From contig JAVVEP010000013.1 of assembly GCA_032250735.1 (NCBI GenBank), positions 29,163 to 93,162 of the forward strand: a DNA stretch of 64,000 nt, read 5' to 3'. Made by a program: the position numbers and the translations under genes. Positions 41,417-51,299 of this stretch are shown here, piece after piece. The DNA is from Gammaproteobacteria bacterium. Lineage in GTDB: Bacteria > Pseudomonadota > Gammaproteobacteria > SZUA-152. Under the pieces are notes generated by a model. The model was not told the DNA's origin. It did not search any database and saw only the letters and a list, made by a program, of their open reading frames with translations. Positions within the stretch are counted from its first letter, which is position 1, and each line of letters starts with the position of its first letter.

Positions 41417-42421
41417 TTAGTACGAACCGATGCCCCGCCGCACCACGTTGATATCATTACCGACTCTCGCCAGCAGACTGTACATGCGCAGGCTCGTGCG
41501 GCCAATAGCCGCATCACTGGTGATCAGAAAGTAGTCACTGCTCACCCCCACCAGCTTTGGATCCAGCGTAATCTGATAATCGCTCAGTAACTTGGTCACA
41601 AAATCCTCCGGCTTTTCAAACGGCGTGGCACGGCGATACTGGGCCAGCTCTTCGGCGATTCGCGCCGTGATGTCTTCATGCAGGCTCATCAACACCAGCT
41701 CCGGCGCCGTATTCACATTCACTGTCGTCCCCGATGTCGCCGTGGCCGCCTGTGGCAGGGTGGCGATCAGCGGCGCCAGGGCGGCCACATCCCGCAACGA
41801 GAATCCGGCCACCGCCGCCAGTTCAGTGGGGCTGACCATCCGCCGATTGGCCGCCCGATACGGTACATCCAGACTCAGATAGTTCATATCTTCGGCACCA
41901 TCGGCCAGGGCATTTAGGTCGGGATCAATCCAGTCGGCCACCCGGTTGACCATAAAGGGCGAGAGCTGCACGTCCTTTTCCACGAGACTGACCTGGGCAA
42001 GGATCCGCTGCAATACCCTGATCTGTTCCTGATTCGGCGTGCTGTTGCTGCCCGCGTTAGTATCGATGAGATTATTCAGATTAAAGCGCCCCTGCAGGTC
42101 TTCGATACTGCCGCTGATCATGCCGCCTTCTATGGGCACGGGCGGCAGCTGGGTGGCCCAGTCCTCGTCCAGGGTATCGATCTGCGTGGTCTGCCGGTCC
42201 TGTCTCAGGATCTGCGACCCCCAGGCCTCCGCCGCCAGGGCGTACATGTAGGCCTGATCGGCCTCCAGCATGTTGCCGGTGCGGCGGATATCCAGCTGCT
42301 GGCGCGAGGCCATGGCCACGGCGGCGACTGTCACCAGGGCCGAAATCAACAACGCCGTAATCAGGGCCACGCCCTGCTGTCTGTTGTGCGGAGCCTTCCG
42401 CTTGTGGTGATGCACCGACAT
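41417..42421 (-). CDS. gspK: Type II secretion system minor pseudopilin GspK
   Basis: Tip pseudopilin of 334 residues. A prepilin cleavage site QQG/VALITALLISALV at G17 lacks the usual Glu at +5, as is normal for GspK. The large soluble domain contains GSIEDLQGRFNLNNLID and NVNTAPELVLMSL. Its start shares one base with the gspJ stop (TAATG). Confidence 0.93.
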   Translation of the reverse strand: MSVHHHKRKAPHNRQQGVALITALLISALVTVAAVAMASRQQLDIRRTGNMLEADQAYMYALAAEAWGSQILRQDRQTTQIDTLDEDWATQLPPVPIEGGMISGSIEDLQGRFNLNNLIDTNAGSNSTPNQEQIRVLQRILAQVSLVEKDVQLSPFMVNRVADWIDPDLNALADGAEDMNYLSLDVPYRAANRRMVSPTELAAVAGFSLRDVAALAPLIATLPQAATATSGTTVNVNTAPELVLMSLHEDITARIAEELAQYRRATPFEKPEDFVTKLLSDYQITLDPKLVGVSSDYFLITSDAAIGRTSLRMYSLLARVGNDINVVRRGIGSY

Positions 42422-43035
42422 TAACCCGGCACCCGAAACAGGCGGGTGATGCGGCCTTCGGCCGTGGTCTCCAGGGTGACCTCCACGGCCCTGGCTGAAC
42501 CCGGGATGGCCTGCCCCCCCGTCTGACCGGCCGGCCAGCTGGTCTGCCAGTTATTTGCGCTATCGAGAAACCGCAGCTCCAGCTTGTCGACGCCATCCAG
42601 CAGGACGCTTTCCAGCGGTTGGCTATCCTGGGCGCGATCCAGCACATTCCAGTAGACCCGCACCAGCTCACCATCGCGCAGGCCGTAGGCCACACGCTGC
42701 AGATCACTGCGGGCACGGCCTGCCGGATTGCGCCAGCCGGTGCGGGTCAGCTCGAGCTGATAGCGGCCGGTCTCTACGCCCAGCATGGCCGCTTGCAGAT
42801 CACCATATTCGTCACGAATCGAACGGTCGATGGCTTGCTCAACATCGCGGCCCAACCATAAAAAGACCATTTGCAGCTGGGTCAGTCGTTCGGCATGTTG
42901 ATTGGTTACCTGGCGGGCCAGCATCACGCTATTGAGACCGCTATAGGACATCGCTGCCAGCAGGGCGAAAATGCCCAGCGCCACCAGCAATTCGAGCAGC
43001 GTGAAGCCGTTTTGAGCCGGCCGGCGACTGATCAT
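42421..43035 (-). CDS. gspJ: Type II secretion system minor pseudopilin GspJ
   Basis: Minor pseudopilin of 204 residues with a type IV prepilin signal NG/FTLLELLVALGIFALLA (cleavage after G10) and the GspJ-type beta domain with RDVEQAIDRSIRDEYGD and GRYQLELTRTGWRNP. Overlaps gspI by four bases (ATGA). It caps the pseudopilus with GspI and GspK. Confidence 0.92.
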   Translation of the reverse strand: MISRRPAQNGFTLLELLVALGIFALLAAMSYSGLNSVMLARQVTNQHAERLTQLQMVFLWLGRDVEQAIDRSIRDEYGDLQAAMLGVETGRYQLELTRTGWRNPAGRARSDLQRVAYGLRDGELVRVYWNVLDRAQDSQPLESVLLDGVDKLELRFLDSANNWQTSWPAGQTGGQAIPGSARAVEVTLETTAEGRITRLFRVPG

Positions 43036-43487
43036 GGCTGGCCCAAAAATCCCGTCAGGGTCACCAGCGGGGATTCATCGTCCTCTGCCGGTCGCACCAT
43101 CACATCCACCCGACGGATAGACTGATTGGGTGTCTGACTCACCTGCACCGCCCAGAACCATTCGTGCCGCGCCATCAGCGAGCTGCCCTTGGTGGTCCTG
43201 ATTGCGGGCCATGCTTTGTCAATCTGCAGCTCGGCCATCTTATTCATCGCGACCCAGTGGGCATAGGTGCGCTGTTGCAGGCCGGAGGCATTGCTAGCAT
43301 TGCCGGACACGGCGCTGGCCGCGGCGGCCAGCGAAAAGGCGATCACCGCCAGGGCCACCAGCACCTCCAGCAGGGTAAAGCCCCGGCAGCGCGCAGAACC
43401 AAAAAGACCTGGACGGAGTGCATGACCGTGACCCCGGCGCAGGCCGGCATTAAGCGGCATTGGCATGACCTTAGCTTCCATCGTCAT
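43032..43487 (-). CDS. gspI: Type II secretion system minor pseudopilin GspI
   Basis: Minor pseudopilin of 151 residues. The prepilin motif CRG/FTLLEVLVALAVIAFSLAA is preceded by an unusually long leader (36 residues from the ATG at 43487, or 29 from the ATG at 43463, whose ribosome binding site is weak). QQRTYAHWVAMNKMAELQ and the small C-terminal domain are typical of GspI. It overlaps the 3' end of gspH. Confidence 0.88.
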   Translation of the reverse strand: MTMEAKVMPMPLNAGLRRGHGHALRPGLFGSARCRGFTLLEVLVALAVIAFSLAAAASAVSGNASNASGLQQRTYAHWVAMNKMAELQIDKAWPAIRTTKGSSLMARHEWFWAVQVSQTPNQSIRRVDVMVRPAEDDESPLVTLTGFLGQP

Positions 43488-44046
43488 TCGCCCTGGCCAA
43501 CACCAGCTTGCCATTGATTGAACCTTGCAGAGAATAGGTCTCAACCTCGTCCGCACTCAGGCTCAGGCTGAAGGGGGTGAGTTCGCCGCTGGACAGGATA
43601 AAGATCCGCGGCAGATTATCCGGGTCTGCGAAACTGGCCTCGACACCTTCCAGCGTCAGTTCGAGTTCCACGTTCTCGGGCAATGGCCGTTCGCGGAACA
43701 TTTTATCCTGCTCCACCCGTTGCCAGCCGTTACTGCCCAGTTCCAGAAACTGATAACGATCATGATTGAATTCCAGCGCCAGTTCACGCCCCTGCAACAC
43801 CGTCTCTTCCGCAGCCAGCTGTATGAGGCCGTGTAGCCGCTCCGCCTCATCCTGCACAATACGACTGCTGTTCTGGCCAATAGACAGGCTGGCGAAGCTG
43901 ATAACAATACCGATGATCACAATCACCGCCATCAATTCAAGCAGGGTAAAACCGGCCTCGCAGCGACGACCCTGAAATGCACGGTGCGACTGGTGCGCCG
44001 CATTACAGAACAGCCGCGATTGCGCCGGTAATGGAGAATGGGTCAT
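43471..44046 (-). CDS. gspH: Type II secretion system minor pseudopilin GspH
   Basis: Minor pseudopilin of 191 residues from the ATG at 44046, with GGATGAG upstream. A GTG at 44076 is the alternative. The leader of 32 residues before EAG/FTLLELMAVIVIIGIVIS is long. LIQLAAEETVLQGRELALEF and the C-terminal PFSLSLSADEVETYSLQG region match GspH. Confidence 0.88.
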   Translation of the reverse strand: MTHSPLPAQSRLFCNAAHQSHRAFQGRRCEAGFTLLELMAVIVIIGIVISFASLSIGQNSSRIVQDEAERLHGLIQLAAEETVLQGRELALEFNHDRYQFLELGSNGWQRVEQDKMFRERPLPENVELELTLEGVEASFADPDNLPRIFILSSGELTPFSLSLSADEVETYSLQGSINGKLVLARANDDGS

Positions 44047-44105
44047 GGCGCGCTCATCCAGCGGCGAAGATGACACTGGAAACGCTGGCAGCCGTCCCCT
44101 GAAAA

Positions 44106-44564
44106 CTATTGCAGATTCCAGTTACCAATGTCGGCATTGATATCTTCTCCACCGAGCTGCCCATCGGCACCGAATGTAAATATATCGATATCACCCTGCA
44201 CGCCCGGCGCCAGATATTGATAATCATTGCCCCAGGGATCCTTGGGCAAACGAGGGATATACTGCTTCCAGTTACGTGGTTCGGGCGATGTGCCGGGCTT
44301 GGTCACCAGCGCCTCCAGCCCCTGATCGGTATTGGGATAAACAAAATTGTCGAGCTTGTAGAGATTGAGCGCACTTTCCAGGGCGCGAATATCCTGCCGG
44401 GCCTTAACCGCCTGCGCCTCTGCGGGCCGATCCATCACCCTTGGCACCACAATGGCGGCAAGAATACCCAGGATGACCACCACCACCATCACCTCGATCA
44501 GGGTGAAGCCGGTCTGCCGTCGGTATAGAAAATTCACTGAATTAGTTTGCACGTCTGTCTCCAT
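44106..44564 (-). CDS. gspG: Type II secretion system major pseudopilin GspG
   Basis: Major pseudopilin of 152 residues that builds the periplasmic pseudopilus. Prepilin cleavage falls after G19 (QTG/FTLIEVMVVVVILGILAA) with Glu at +5. KLDNFVYPNTDQGLEALVTK, PKDPWGNDYQYLAPG and FTFGADGQLGGE, which holds calcium ligands, are diagnostic. It is the first gene of gspGHIJKLMN. Confidence 0.97.
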   Translation of the reverse strand: METDVQTNSVNFLYRRQTGFTLIEVMVVVVILGILAAIVVPRVMDRPAEAQAVKARQDIRALESALNLYKLDNFVYPNTDQGLEALVTKPGTSPEPRNWKQYIPRLPKDPWGNDYQYLAPGVQGDIDIFTFGADGQLGGEDINADIGNWNLQ

Positions 44565-44741
44565 TCTTTACACTGGTCTTGATGTTTCTGGTTTACAAGC
44601 GTTAAAGGGATGCTTTATCGCAATCATACCACTAGTCAGGTTGCCAATTGATGACTGATGATGACTGAGGCGCAACAATCCGGGGAGGGCCCGCACGGCG
44701 GTTCTCTATCCTAACCACACCATCATCGAAAACACACCACC

Positions 44742-45353
44742 ATGACGCTATCACAATTTCGCGCCTCCCGTTTGGCGCACCTTGGACTGCCACTGACCCT
44801 GGCCCTGTGTATGACGCTGGTCGCACTGGGCGGTTCCGAGCTGTCCGCCCTGTTGCGTTTTGAGCGGGAGGCGATCCTGCACGGACAGCTGTGGCGTCTA
44901 TTCAGCGGCCATTTGACACACCTCGGTTGGTCGCATTTATGGCTGAATATTGCCGGCCTGGCGCTGATCTGGGGGCTGGTCGGCCGCTGCTTCAGCCTCC
45001 GGCAGTGGCTATCCATCAGCGCCGGGCTGGCGCTGGGCATCGGGCTTGGACTGCTCGTCTTCAACCCTCAACTGGCCTGGTACGTCGGCCTGTCGGGGGT
45101 GTTGCATGGCATGCTGGTGGCGGGCGGCATCGCCGAGGTTCGCGCCGGCCGAGGCAGCAGTTATGTGTTGCTGATACTGGTCGGGGCAAAGCTGGTATGG
45201 GAACAGGTGGCGGGCCCCCTGCCGGGCTCTACGGCCGGCGCCGGCGGGGCGGTGATCGTCGATGCGCACCTCTACGGCGCACTCTGTGGGATCATGTTTG
45301 GCGGGATATTGAAGCCCGCCGGGCTCCGCGATAGACCGGACCGAGCGAACTAA
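44742..45353 (+). CDS. rrtA: Rhombosortase (rhomboid-family membrane protease)
   Basis: Rhomboid-like intramembrane serine protease of 203 residues and about six membrane segments. The nucleophile Ser lies in YVGLSGVLHGMLV and the catalytic His in DAHLYGALCG. HLTHLGWSHLWLNIAGLALIW is the conserved HxxxxHxxxN-type region. Rhombosortases cleave proteins with a C-terminal GlyGly-CTERM tail, which are largely type II secretion substrates. It is divergent from gspG, which fits that link. No GlyGly-CTERM protein was noticed in this window. Confidence 0.87.
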   Translation: MTLSQFRASRLAHLGLPLTLALCMTLVALGGSELSALLRFEREAILHGQLWRLFSGHLTHLGWSHLWLNIAGLALIWGLVGRCFSLRQWLSISAGLALGIGLGLLVFNPQLAWYVGLSGVLHGMLVAGGIAEVRAGRGSSYVLLILVGAKLVWEQVAGPLPGSTAGAGGAVIVDAHLYGALCGIMFGGILKPAGLRDRPDRAN

Positions 45354-45381
45354 CCGGACTACCAACCAAACCAAACGAAGC

Positions 45382-45756
45382 TTACTTCACCACACGCAGC
45401 GTAGGACCGCTGGGTTTATTGGGCTCGGGGGTAGGATCCTCATCCTCATTGAATACCATGCCCCGGCCATTTTCACGCGCATATATCGCCAGCGCCGCCG
45501 CAATCGGTACGCGCACGTGCATGGGCTTTCCGCCAAAGCGCGCATGAAAGCCCACCTCATCCCTGGCCATATCCAGATTCTGCACTGCCTCCGGGGCAAT
45601 ATTGAGAATAATCTTACCGTTGCTGACGTGTTCCTGCGGGACATAGACGCCGGACAGCTCGGCGTTGACCAACATATACGGGGTCATGTGGTTATCCACA
45701 ATCCATTCGTAAACAGCGCGCATTAAATAGGGCCGACTGGAGGTCATATCACTCAT
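45382..45756 (-). CDS. sspB: ClpXP protease specificity-enhancing factor SspB
   Basis: Adaptor that delivers ssrA-tagged proteins to ClpXP. 124 residues. MTSSRPYLMRAVYEWIVDN and FHARFGGKPMHVRVPI match the substrate-binding domain. The acidic flexible tail with NEDEDPTPEP and the final LRVVK ClpX-binding motif are intact. 21 bp after sspA, the usual operon. Confidence 0.96.
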   Translation of the reverse strand: MSDMTSSRPYLMRAVYEWIVDNHMTPYMLVNAELSGVYVPQEHVSNGKIILNIAPEAVQNLDMARDEVGFHARFGGKPMHVRVPIAAALAIYARENGRGMVFNEDEDPTPEPNKPSGPTLRVVK

Positions 45757-45777
45757 CGCTAGCAGGTATCACATACG

Positions 45778-46398
45778 TTATTCGCGAATCTCACGCTCTT
45801 TTGAGGTCAGGCTCGCCTGGAAGGAGTCCAGCGCAAACAGGCGTTCGCCATAGGCGGTAACCAGTTTGGCGCTGCTGGGCAAGGTGACGCCGTACAGCGG
45901 CAGGCGCCACAAGATAGGCGCGATCGCGCAATCCAGCAGCGATAACTCATCGCTCATGAAATAGGGTTTTTGCTCGAAGATGGGGGCGATAATAGTAAGG
46001 CTGTCACACAGCTCCTTGGCCACCTTTTCCTTGTCGCGTCCCTTCGACAGCTTGCCAACCAAAGAATCCCAGTCGCGCTGAATACGATGCAGGGTCATGC
46101 GGCTTTGTGCGCGGGAGACGGGGTCAACCGGCATCAGTGGCGGATGGGGAAAACGCTCATCCAGATATTCCATGATCACCTGCGCGTCGTAGAGCACCAG
46201 GTCACGATCCACCAGGGTCGGCACGGATCCGTAGGGATTGAGCTCCATCAGGTCTTCAGGGGGGGATGAAAGGTCAACGTCGACGCCCTCAAAGTTGATG
46301 CCCTTTTCGGCCAGGACGATGCGTACACGATGACTGAAAATATCGTTTACACCGGTGAAGAGATTCATCACGGATTTTCTATTGGCGACGACTGCCAT
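45778..46398 (-). CDS. sspA: Stringent starvation protein A (SspA)
   Basis: RNA polymerase-associated glutathione-S-transferase-fold protein of 206 residues. The start at 46398 is chosen because GGAGAACGCAAA precedes ATG and the family begins here (MAVVANRKSVMNLFTG). GVNDIFSHRVRIVLAEKG and ELNPYGSVPTLVDRDL are conserved. It controls stress and virulence transcription in E. coli and Francisella. It is upstream of sspB and downstream of petC, a common gamma/betaproteobacterial arrangement. Confidence 0.95.
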   Translation of the reverse strand: MAVVANRKSVMNLFTGVNDIFSHRVRIVLAEKGINFEGVDVDLSSPPEDLMELNPYGSVPTLVDRDLVLYDAQVIMEYLDERFPHPPLMPVDPVSRAQSRMTLHRIQRDWDSLVGKLSKGRDKEKVAKELCDSLTIIAPIFEQKPYFMSDELSLLDCAIAPILWRLPLYGVTLPSSAKLVTAYGERLFALDSFQASLTSKEREIRE

Positions 46399-46787
46399 TT
46401 TGCGTTCTCCAACAACTGTGCTTTGGGTGATTCGGGAAAAGAGGCGCAGTATACCCGAATTATAGGGATACTCCCGGAATCCCCCGTAAGCGGCTGATTT
46501 GATTGGAAATAGATTTCCGGCATACAGACGGTAATGACTGTGTTTACCGCGCGAACCATGCACACCCTCGGAAGACGGTTACGCGGGAGAGCTTCCGTCA
46601 CAGCAGCAGATCGGTGAGCACGTCGACGGTGGAAAATTTCCGGCGGGAAGAGACCCGCCAGGACGGGGCGTGGTTGCTAAAGGGTTCGAAATAACGTCGA
46701 GACAACCTAAGGCGTGCCGTCAAACTTTCGCAACGACAAGATTAGCACCCAACCAGAACTATACCGTGTTCACGGACCAGAGGCGAT
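46399..46787. other. 389-bp gap between petC and sspA
   Basis: The gap probably holds the sspA promoter and the 3' region of the pet operon. Small hairpins are visible, for example GGCGGG...CCCGCC at about 46650-46670 and ACCGTGTTCACGG near 46763-46777, but no T-run terminator. No gene or recognisable RNA was identified. Confidence 0.35.
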
Positions 46788-47525
46788 TCAGTGGACATCC
46801 TTCCAGTATTCCTTTTTCAGCAGATAGACCAGCACCAGGAACCCGGCCATAAACAGCAGTACCCACTTACCCAGCGCCAGGCGCTGAAGCTTGCTGGGCT
46901 CACTCAGATAGGCGAGGAAAGTCACCAGGTCTCGCACCACCGCATCATATTCCTGCGCAGTTAATCTGCCGGCCTCGACAAGTTCAAAGCCCACGATCAT
47001 ATCCCGTTCCGTACCATATGCATCGACCGCGCGTTGCATTACCGGTGCCTGCAAGCCCTGTAACTCCCACAGCACATGCGGCATACCGACATCCTTGAAG
47101 ACGCGATTGTTGACGCCCCAGGGACGGGACTCATCGCGATAAAAAGCACGCAGATAGGTGTACAGCCAGTCAACACCGCGTGCACGTGCGATCACCGACA
47201 GGTCCGGCGGCGACTGACCGAACCAGCGACCGGCATCCTCTTCATCAATGGCAACCTGCATCACATCACCGATCTTGGCGCTGGTGGTAATCAGCTGACT
47301 GCGCACATCGTCATCCGTCATGTCCAGATCCTGTCCGATGCGACTGTATCGCATCAAGGCGGCAGAATGACAATTCAGACAATATTCAACAAATGTTTTG
47401 GCACCGCGTTTAATCGACTCACGATCTTCGATCTGAATATTGGCCGCATCCAGCGCGATGCCATTACTACTTGCCATCACGGTCATTGGCAGCAACAAAA
47501 CAACAAGTACAGCGATTCTCATCAT
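46788..47525 (-). CDS. petC: Cytochrome c1 of the bc1 complex
   Basis: Membrane-anchored c-type cytochrome of 245 residues. Signal peptide at the N-terminus (about 18 residues), heme motif CLNCH in [38 protein letters not shown] and [10 protein letters not shown] (axial Met nearby). A C-terminal membrane anchor ([18 protein letters not shown]) holds it in the inner membrane. It passes electrons from the Rieske protein to soluble cytochrome c. Overlaps petB by four bases. Confidence 0.97.
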   Translation of the reverse strand: MMRIAVLVVLLLPMTVMASSNGIALDAANIQIEDRESIKRGAKTFVEYCLNCHSAALMRYSRIGQDLDMTDDDVRSQLITTSAKIGDVMQVAIDEEDAGRWFGQSPPDLSVIARARGVDWLYTYLRAFYRDESRPWGVNNRVFKDVGMPHVLWELQGLQAPVMQRAVDAYGTERDMIVGFELVEAGRLTAQEYDAVVRDLVTFLAYLSEPSKLQRLALGKWVLLFMAGFLVLVYLLKKEYWKDVH

Positions 47526-48757
47526 TTCGTCACCCTCTCAGGGATGGGCCTGGTTTTGTCTAACCGGGTGTAGATAGGCATCAGCAAAAAGAACGCAAAA
47601 TAGACGATGCTGAAAATACGGGAGAACAGGGTCGCTGTCGGCGTTGCGGCCACCGTGCCCAGATAGGCCAGACCGATGAAGCTGACCACAAAGCTCGCCA
47701 GGGCCGTTTTGAACAGGAGCCCCCGCTGGCGAATCGACTTGACGGGCCCCCGATCCAGCCACGGCAATAAAAACAACACCACAATCGATGCCCCCATCGC
47801 CACCACACCGAGAAATTTGTCAGGCACCGCCCGCAAAATGGCGTAGAAGGGCGTGAAGTACCACAACGGTGCGATATGCTCCGGCGTCTTCAGGGGATTG
47901 GCCGGCACAAAATTATCTTTCTCCAGAAACCAGCCCCCCATCTCCGGCGCATAGAACAGCACTACAGCGAAGATCATCAAAAACACCACTGCCCCAACGG
48001 AATCTTTCAGGGTGTAATAGGGATGAAAGGGAATGCCGTCTACCGGTACGCCATCCTTGTTCTTGTGCTTTTTGATCTCGATGCCATCGGGATTATTGGA
48101 ACCGACGGAATGCAGAGAGATCATGTGAAACATCACCAGACCGATCAATAGCAGCGGAAAGGCGATCACATGGAAGGCGAAAAAGCGGTTCAGGGTGGCG
48201 TCGGCCACCACAAAATCGCCCCGTATCCATAAGGCCAGCTCATCACCAATATAGGGGATGGCGCCAAACAGGGAGATGATGACTTGCGCGCCCCAGAAGG
48301 ACATCTGCCCCCAGGGCAACAGATATCCCATAAAGGCCTCGGCCATCAACACGGTGAATATCAGCATGCCGAACAACCACAATAGTTCACGCGGTGCGCG
48401 GTACGAGCCGTATAGTAAGGCCCGAAACATGTGCAAATAGATCACCACAAAGAAAAACGACGCGCCGGTGGAATGCATGTAGCGAATCAGCCAGCCCCAG
48501 TTCACATCACGCATGATGTATTCCACTGAGGCAAAGGCGGTGTCGGCGGTTGGCTTGTAGTTCATGGTCAGAAAGATACCCGTGAGCAGCTGCATCACCA
48601 GCATCAGCAGGGCCAGAGAACCGAAGTAGTACCAGAAATTCAGGTTTTTGGGGGCATAATACTTGACCATGTGGTCGTGCCAGAAGGCCGTCACCGGAAA
48701 CCGCTCGTCCGCCCAGTCACGTAGGGCCACAGCGCGATATTTCATGTTTTCAAACAT
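47522..48757 (-). CDS. petB: Cytochrome b of the bc1 complex
   Basis: Membrane subunit with two b hemes and the quinol sites, 411 residues. [20 protein letters not shown] and [20 protein letters not shown] contain the heme-ligand His pairs, and the PEW-like quinol site motif is [14 protein letters not shown]. About eight membrane segments. Overlaps petA by one base and petC by four. Confidence 0.97.
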   Translation of the reverse strand: MFENMKYRAVALRDWADERFPVTAFWHDHMVKYYAPKNLNFWYYFGSLALLMLVMQLLTGIFLTMNYKPTADTAFASVEYIMRDVNWGWLIRYMHSTGASFFFVVIYLHMFRALLYGSYRAPRELLWLFGMLIFTVLMAEAFMGYLLPWGQMSFWGAQVIISLFGAIPYIGDELALWIRGDFVVADATLNRFFAFHVIAFPLLLIGLVMFHMISLHSVGSNNPDGIEIKKHKNKDGVPVDGIPFHPYYTLKDSVGAVVFLMIFAVVLFYAPEMGGWFLEKDNFVPANPLKTPEHIAPLWYFTPFYAILRAVPDKFLGVVAMGASIVVLFLLPWLDRGPVKSIRQRGLLFKTALASFVVSFIGLAYLGTVAATPTATLFSRIFSIVYFAFFLLMPIYTRLDKTRPIPERVTK

Positions 48758-49353
48758 CAGATGGCCTCCGGATCAACACCCACCATCAGGCGGGTCGCCG
48801 AGACATAATGATAGGGAGGGACAACCAGGTTGGACGGTGCGGGCACACCGGAAAACACGCGGCCGGCGAGATCATAACGAGAGCCATGACAGGGACAGAA
48901 GAAGCCGCCCTTCCAGTCCGGACCCAGATCAGGGGGCGCAAATTCTGGCCGATAGGTCGGCGCACAGCCCAAATGGGTACAGATACCGACCATCACCATG
49001 TATTCAGGATTGATCGAGCGATGGGGGTTTTTGGTGTAATGCGGCTGTTGGGACAACTCGTCAGAGCCCGCATCCCGCAACTTATCCGTCAGGGTTTCCA
49101 TACCGGACAGCATGGCCTGATTACGCCGCAGCACCCATACGGGTTTACCTCGCCATTCGACGGTCATCAGCTGACCGGGCTGCAGCTTGCTGATATCCAC
49201 CTCAACCGGGGCGCCGGCGGCCTTCGCCTTTTCGCTGGGATCCATGGACAACACAAACGGTGCGGCCACATAAACGGCGCCAATCCCACCCATTGCCGCC
49301 GTTGCCGCCAGCAACATGCGGCGTCGGCCCTGATCAATTTCATTCGAACTCAC
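48757..49353 (-). CDS. petA: Rieske iron-sulfur protein of the bc1 complex
   Basis: 198 residues. Twin-arginine-type N-terminus ([20 protein letters not shown]), membrane anchor and a [2Fe-2S] domain with CTHLGC and CPCHGS loops that supply two Cys and two His ligands. First gene of petABC. Its promoter should lie in 49354-49560. Confidence 0.97.
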   Translation of the reverse strand: MSSNEIDQGRRRMLLAATAAMGGIGAVYVAAPFVLSMDPSEKAKAAGAPVEVDISKLQPGQLMTVEWRGKPVWVLRRNQAMLSGMETLTDKLRDAGSDELSQQPHYTKNPHRSINPEYMVMVGICTHLGCAPTYRPEFAPPDLGPDWKGGFFCPCHGSRYDLAGRVFSGVPAPSNLVVPPYHYVSATRLMVGVDPEAI

Positions 49354-49658
49354 ATACTAGCCCTCGATAGCTTGATATCCGCAAGGGAGCCTCAGTAATC
49401 ACTATATCTGCCCGTTAACATTAGGCTTTTACACCAAAAACACCCGGATTAGCCAGGGAGCATAGCAGAGAATATCTCGCCAAGAACATTGTTTATTTTA
49501 ATATTATTATAAGCTAATGCGCTGATGGCAGGCCTGTTCCATGAGCCTATCTGACCTCGGGCACAAAAAAAGGGCTCAGAGAGCCCTTTTTGTTCCATCC
49601 AACGTTTCTATCCAGAACGACGCTTAGCCGGTATCAATCCGGCTAACCGCTGTCGCCA
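49354..49658. other. 305-bp gap between the actF and petA genes
   Basis: It holds the strong stem-loop terminator of the act operon (49567-49591) and an AT-rich stretch at about 49480-49515 that is the best candidate for the petABC promoter. No gene. Confidence 0.45.
49567..49591 (-). terminator. Bidirectional intrinsic terminator between act and pet operons
   Basis: AAAAAGGGCTC, a 3-base AGA loop and GAGCCCTTTTT form a perfect 11-bp stem with A/T runs on both sides. On the minus strand it follows actF by 68 bp, ending the alternative complex III operon before petA. Confidence 0.9.
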
Positions 49659-50693
49659 TTAACTGCGCACCAGACCGTAGCGGGTCATGACCGTCCGCAC
49701 GGAGAGCCAGCCGGCCACGGCGATCACCACCGTGACCACAATGTCGAATATCGAGGTCATCGGGATATGATAAAACTCCGGTGACACCGAGCCTGACACC
49801 CAGGTATAACGTTCGATCCAGGTGCCGAGCATGATGCTGGCGGCGACCAACAGGATCACCCGGGGGTTGTGTCGATTCGGTGTCCAGACCGCAAAGGTGA
49901 CGAACGGCACCATAAATTTCAGCACCAGGAAGGTCCACCACAGTGGGGCCAGGTCATGCTGCATCATGCCGTAGAAGCGATCCATCTCTTCCGGCAGCCG
50001 GCCGTACCACATAATGAGAAACTGCGTGAAATAGAAATAGGTCCACAGGATCGTGAAGGCCAGCATCATTTGTGCGAGATAGTTAAACACAAAAGGCTTG
50101 TAGGGTTTTGCCACCTTGCCGGAGCGGTGCAGCATAATCAGCAACACGGCGAGAAACGCCAGGAAGAAATGGAACATGCTGACAAACTGATAGACGCCGT
50201 AACTGGCGCTGTGCCAGCCGGGAATCATCGTCATCTCAAAGTCCCAGGCCACCATGGTGCCATACAGTACGTAGACGCCCGGAATGCACAGGGCAATATT
50301 GCGAAATGTCCGATGCACCGCCGGTGAATCATCAATCGAGGTCTTGTGCTGATATTTGATAAACAGGCCGAAGAAACCGGCAACCACCAGAAAACCCACT
50401 ATCTGCCGGGTCACCAGGAAGCCATAATCATGCCAGCCATTCAGGTGATTACCCTCTTCATGTGCCTGTGCCAGCCACTGGAAAGTGCTTTCACCACTGC
50501 CCAATAGTACCAGCAACAGCACGCCGGCCAGCGGGAACAATCCCGCCGTTGCGACGGCAAAATAGCGCACCTGGAAACGCCACTTGCCGTTTGCCAGGTG
50601 CAGGATAGACGCAAATGTCACCCCCGCCAGCGCCAGATACAGCACCACCAGGAAATTTGTGGTCAGAACAGACCAGCTACCAAAGTTCTCCAT
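49659..50693 (-). CDS. actF: Alternative complex III subunit ActF
   Basis: Integral membrane NrfD-like subunit of 344 residues with about ten membrane segments, paired with ActC in the membrane arm. MENFGSWSVLTTNFLVVLYL, GEHD-like WHDYGFLVTRQIVGF, and FAVWTPNRHNPRVILLVA are visible. It follows actE by 66 bp. Alternative complex III oxidises quinol and passes electrons to cytochrome c or directly to an oxidase. ActG was not seen. Confidence 0.86.
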   Translation of the reverse strand: MENFGSWSVLTTNFLVVLYLALAGVTFASILHLANGKWRFQVRYFAVATAGLFPLAGVLLLVLLGSGESTFQWLAQAHEEGNHLNGWHDYGFLVTRQIVGFLVVAGFFGLFIKYQHKTSIDDSPAVHRTFRNIALCIPGVYVLYGTMVAWDFEMTMIPGWHSASYGVYQFVSMFHFFLAFLAVLLIMLHRSGKVAKPYKPFVFNYLAQMMLAFTILWTYFYFTQFLIMWYGRLPEEMDRFYGMMQHDLAPLWWTFLVLKFMVPFVTFAVWTPNRHNPRVILLVAASIMLGTWIERYTWVSGSVSPEFYHIPMTSIFDIVVTVVIAVAGWLSVRTVMTRYGLVRS

Positions 50694-50759
50694 TTACCTG
50701 TTACCCCTTTTATCTTTTCTCTGTGTCATTGCACTAGTCATTGCGCGAATCACGGCGGA

Positions 50760-51299
50760 CTATTTTGCAGCGACGGTGGTTTCTTTCAACAAACCATTTT
50801 TGACATAGTTCACAACGTGCCAGCGTTCTTCAACTGACAGGTCGTTGGAGCCACCCTGTTCACCCGGCACCCCGTAGGCCGGCATCACGAAACTGCCAAA
50901 AGTGATCGTGCCCCAGAGCCAGCCTTCGGTAAGCGTCTTTTGTACGTAATCATCGGTTAGATCAATGGCGCCGATTTTCCCACTCACCGGCGACTCTGCC
51001 TTACCTGACAGGCCGTGACATGCCGCACAATAAATGCGGAACAGGTTGCGTCCCTTTTTCAGCGAGGCGGCGGTCACTGGAATCGGATTGACCAGATCTT
51101 TGGCTTCATCGCGGTTCGCGACCTTGGTCGGAGTACCCATCACCGGGACAGAGCGGGCGGGAAAGGGCGTCATCACCCCCTCCTGTGGTTTTATGCTGGG
51201 CTGGTTCATCATGTCCTGTGACCACGGCCATGCAAGCGCCACTGATGGAATAGTCAACACGGCCAGAATTAGCGCTATGCGTTTCATCGAATGGTTCAT
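50760..51299 (-). CDS. actE: Alternative complex III monoheme cytochrome ActE
   Basis: c-type cytochrome of 179 residues with a cleavable signal peptide (MKRIALILAVLTIPSVALA). One heme motif CAACH in YCAACHGLSGKAE and a distal Met in FVMPAYGVPGEQ. It carries electrons out of the complex. No lipobox is present, unlike the lipid-anchored ActE of Bacteroidetes and Rhodothermus types. Its start overlaps the actD stop by four bases. Confidence 0.88.
   Translation of the reverse strand: MNHSMKRIALILAVLTIPSVALAWPWSQDMMNQPSIKPQEGVMTPFPARSVPVMGTPTKVANRDEAKDLVNPIPVTAASLKKGRNLFRIYCAACHGLSGKAESPVSGKIGAIDLTDDYVQKTLTEGWLWGTITFGSFVMPAYGVPGEQGGSNDLSVEERWHVVNYVKNGLLKETTVAAK

Noticed and set aside
46680..46700. 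GGTTCGAA resembling a tRNA T-loop
   Set aside because: No matching acceptor, D-arm or anticodon stem could be built around it.
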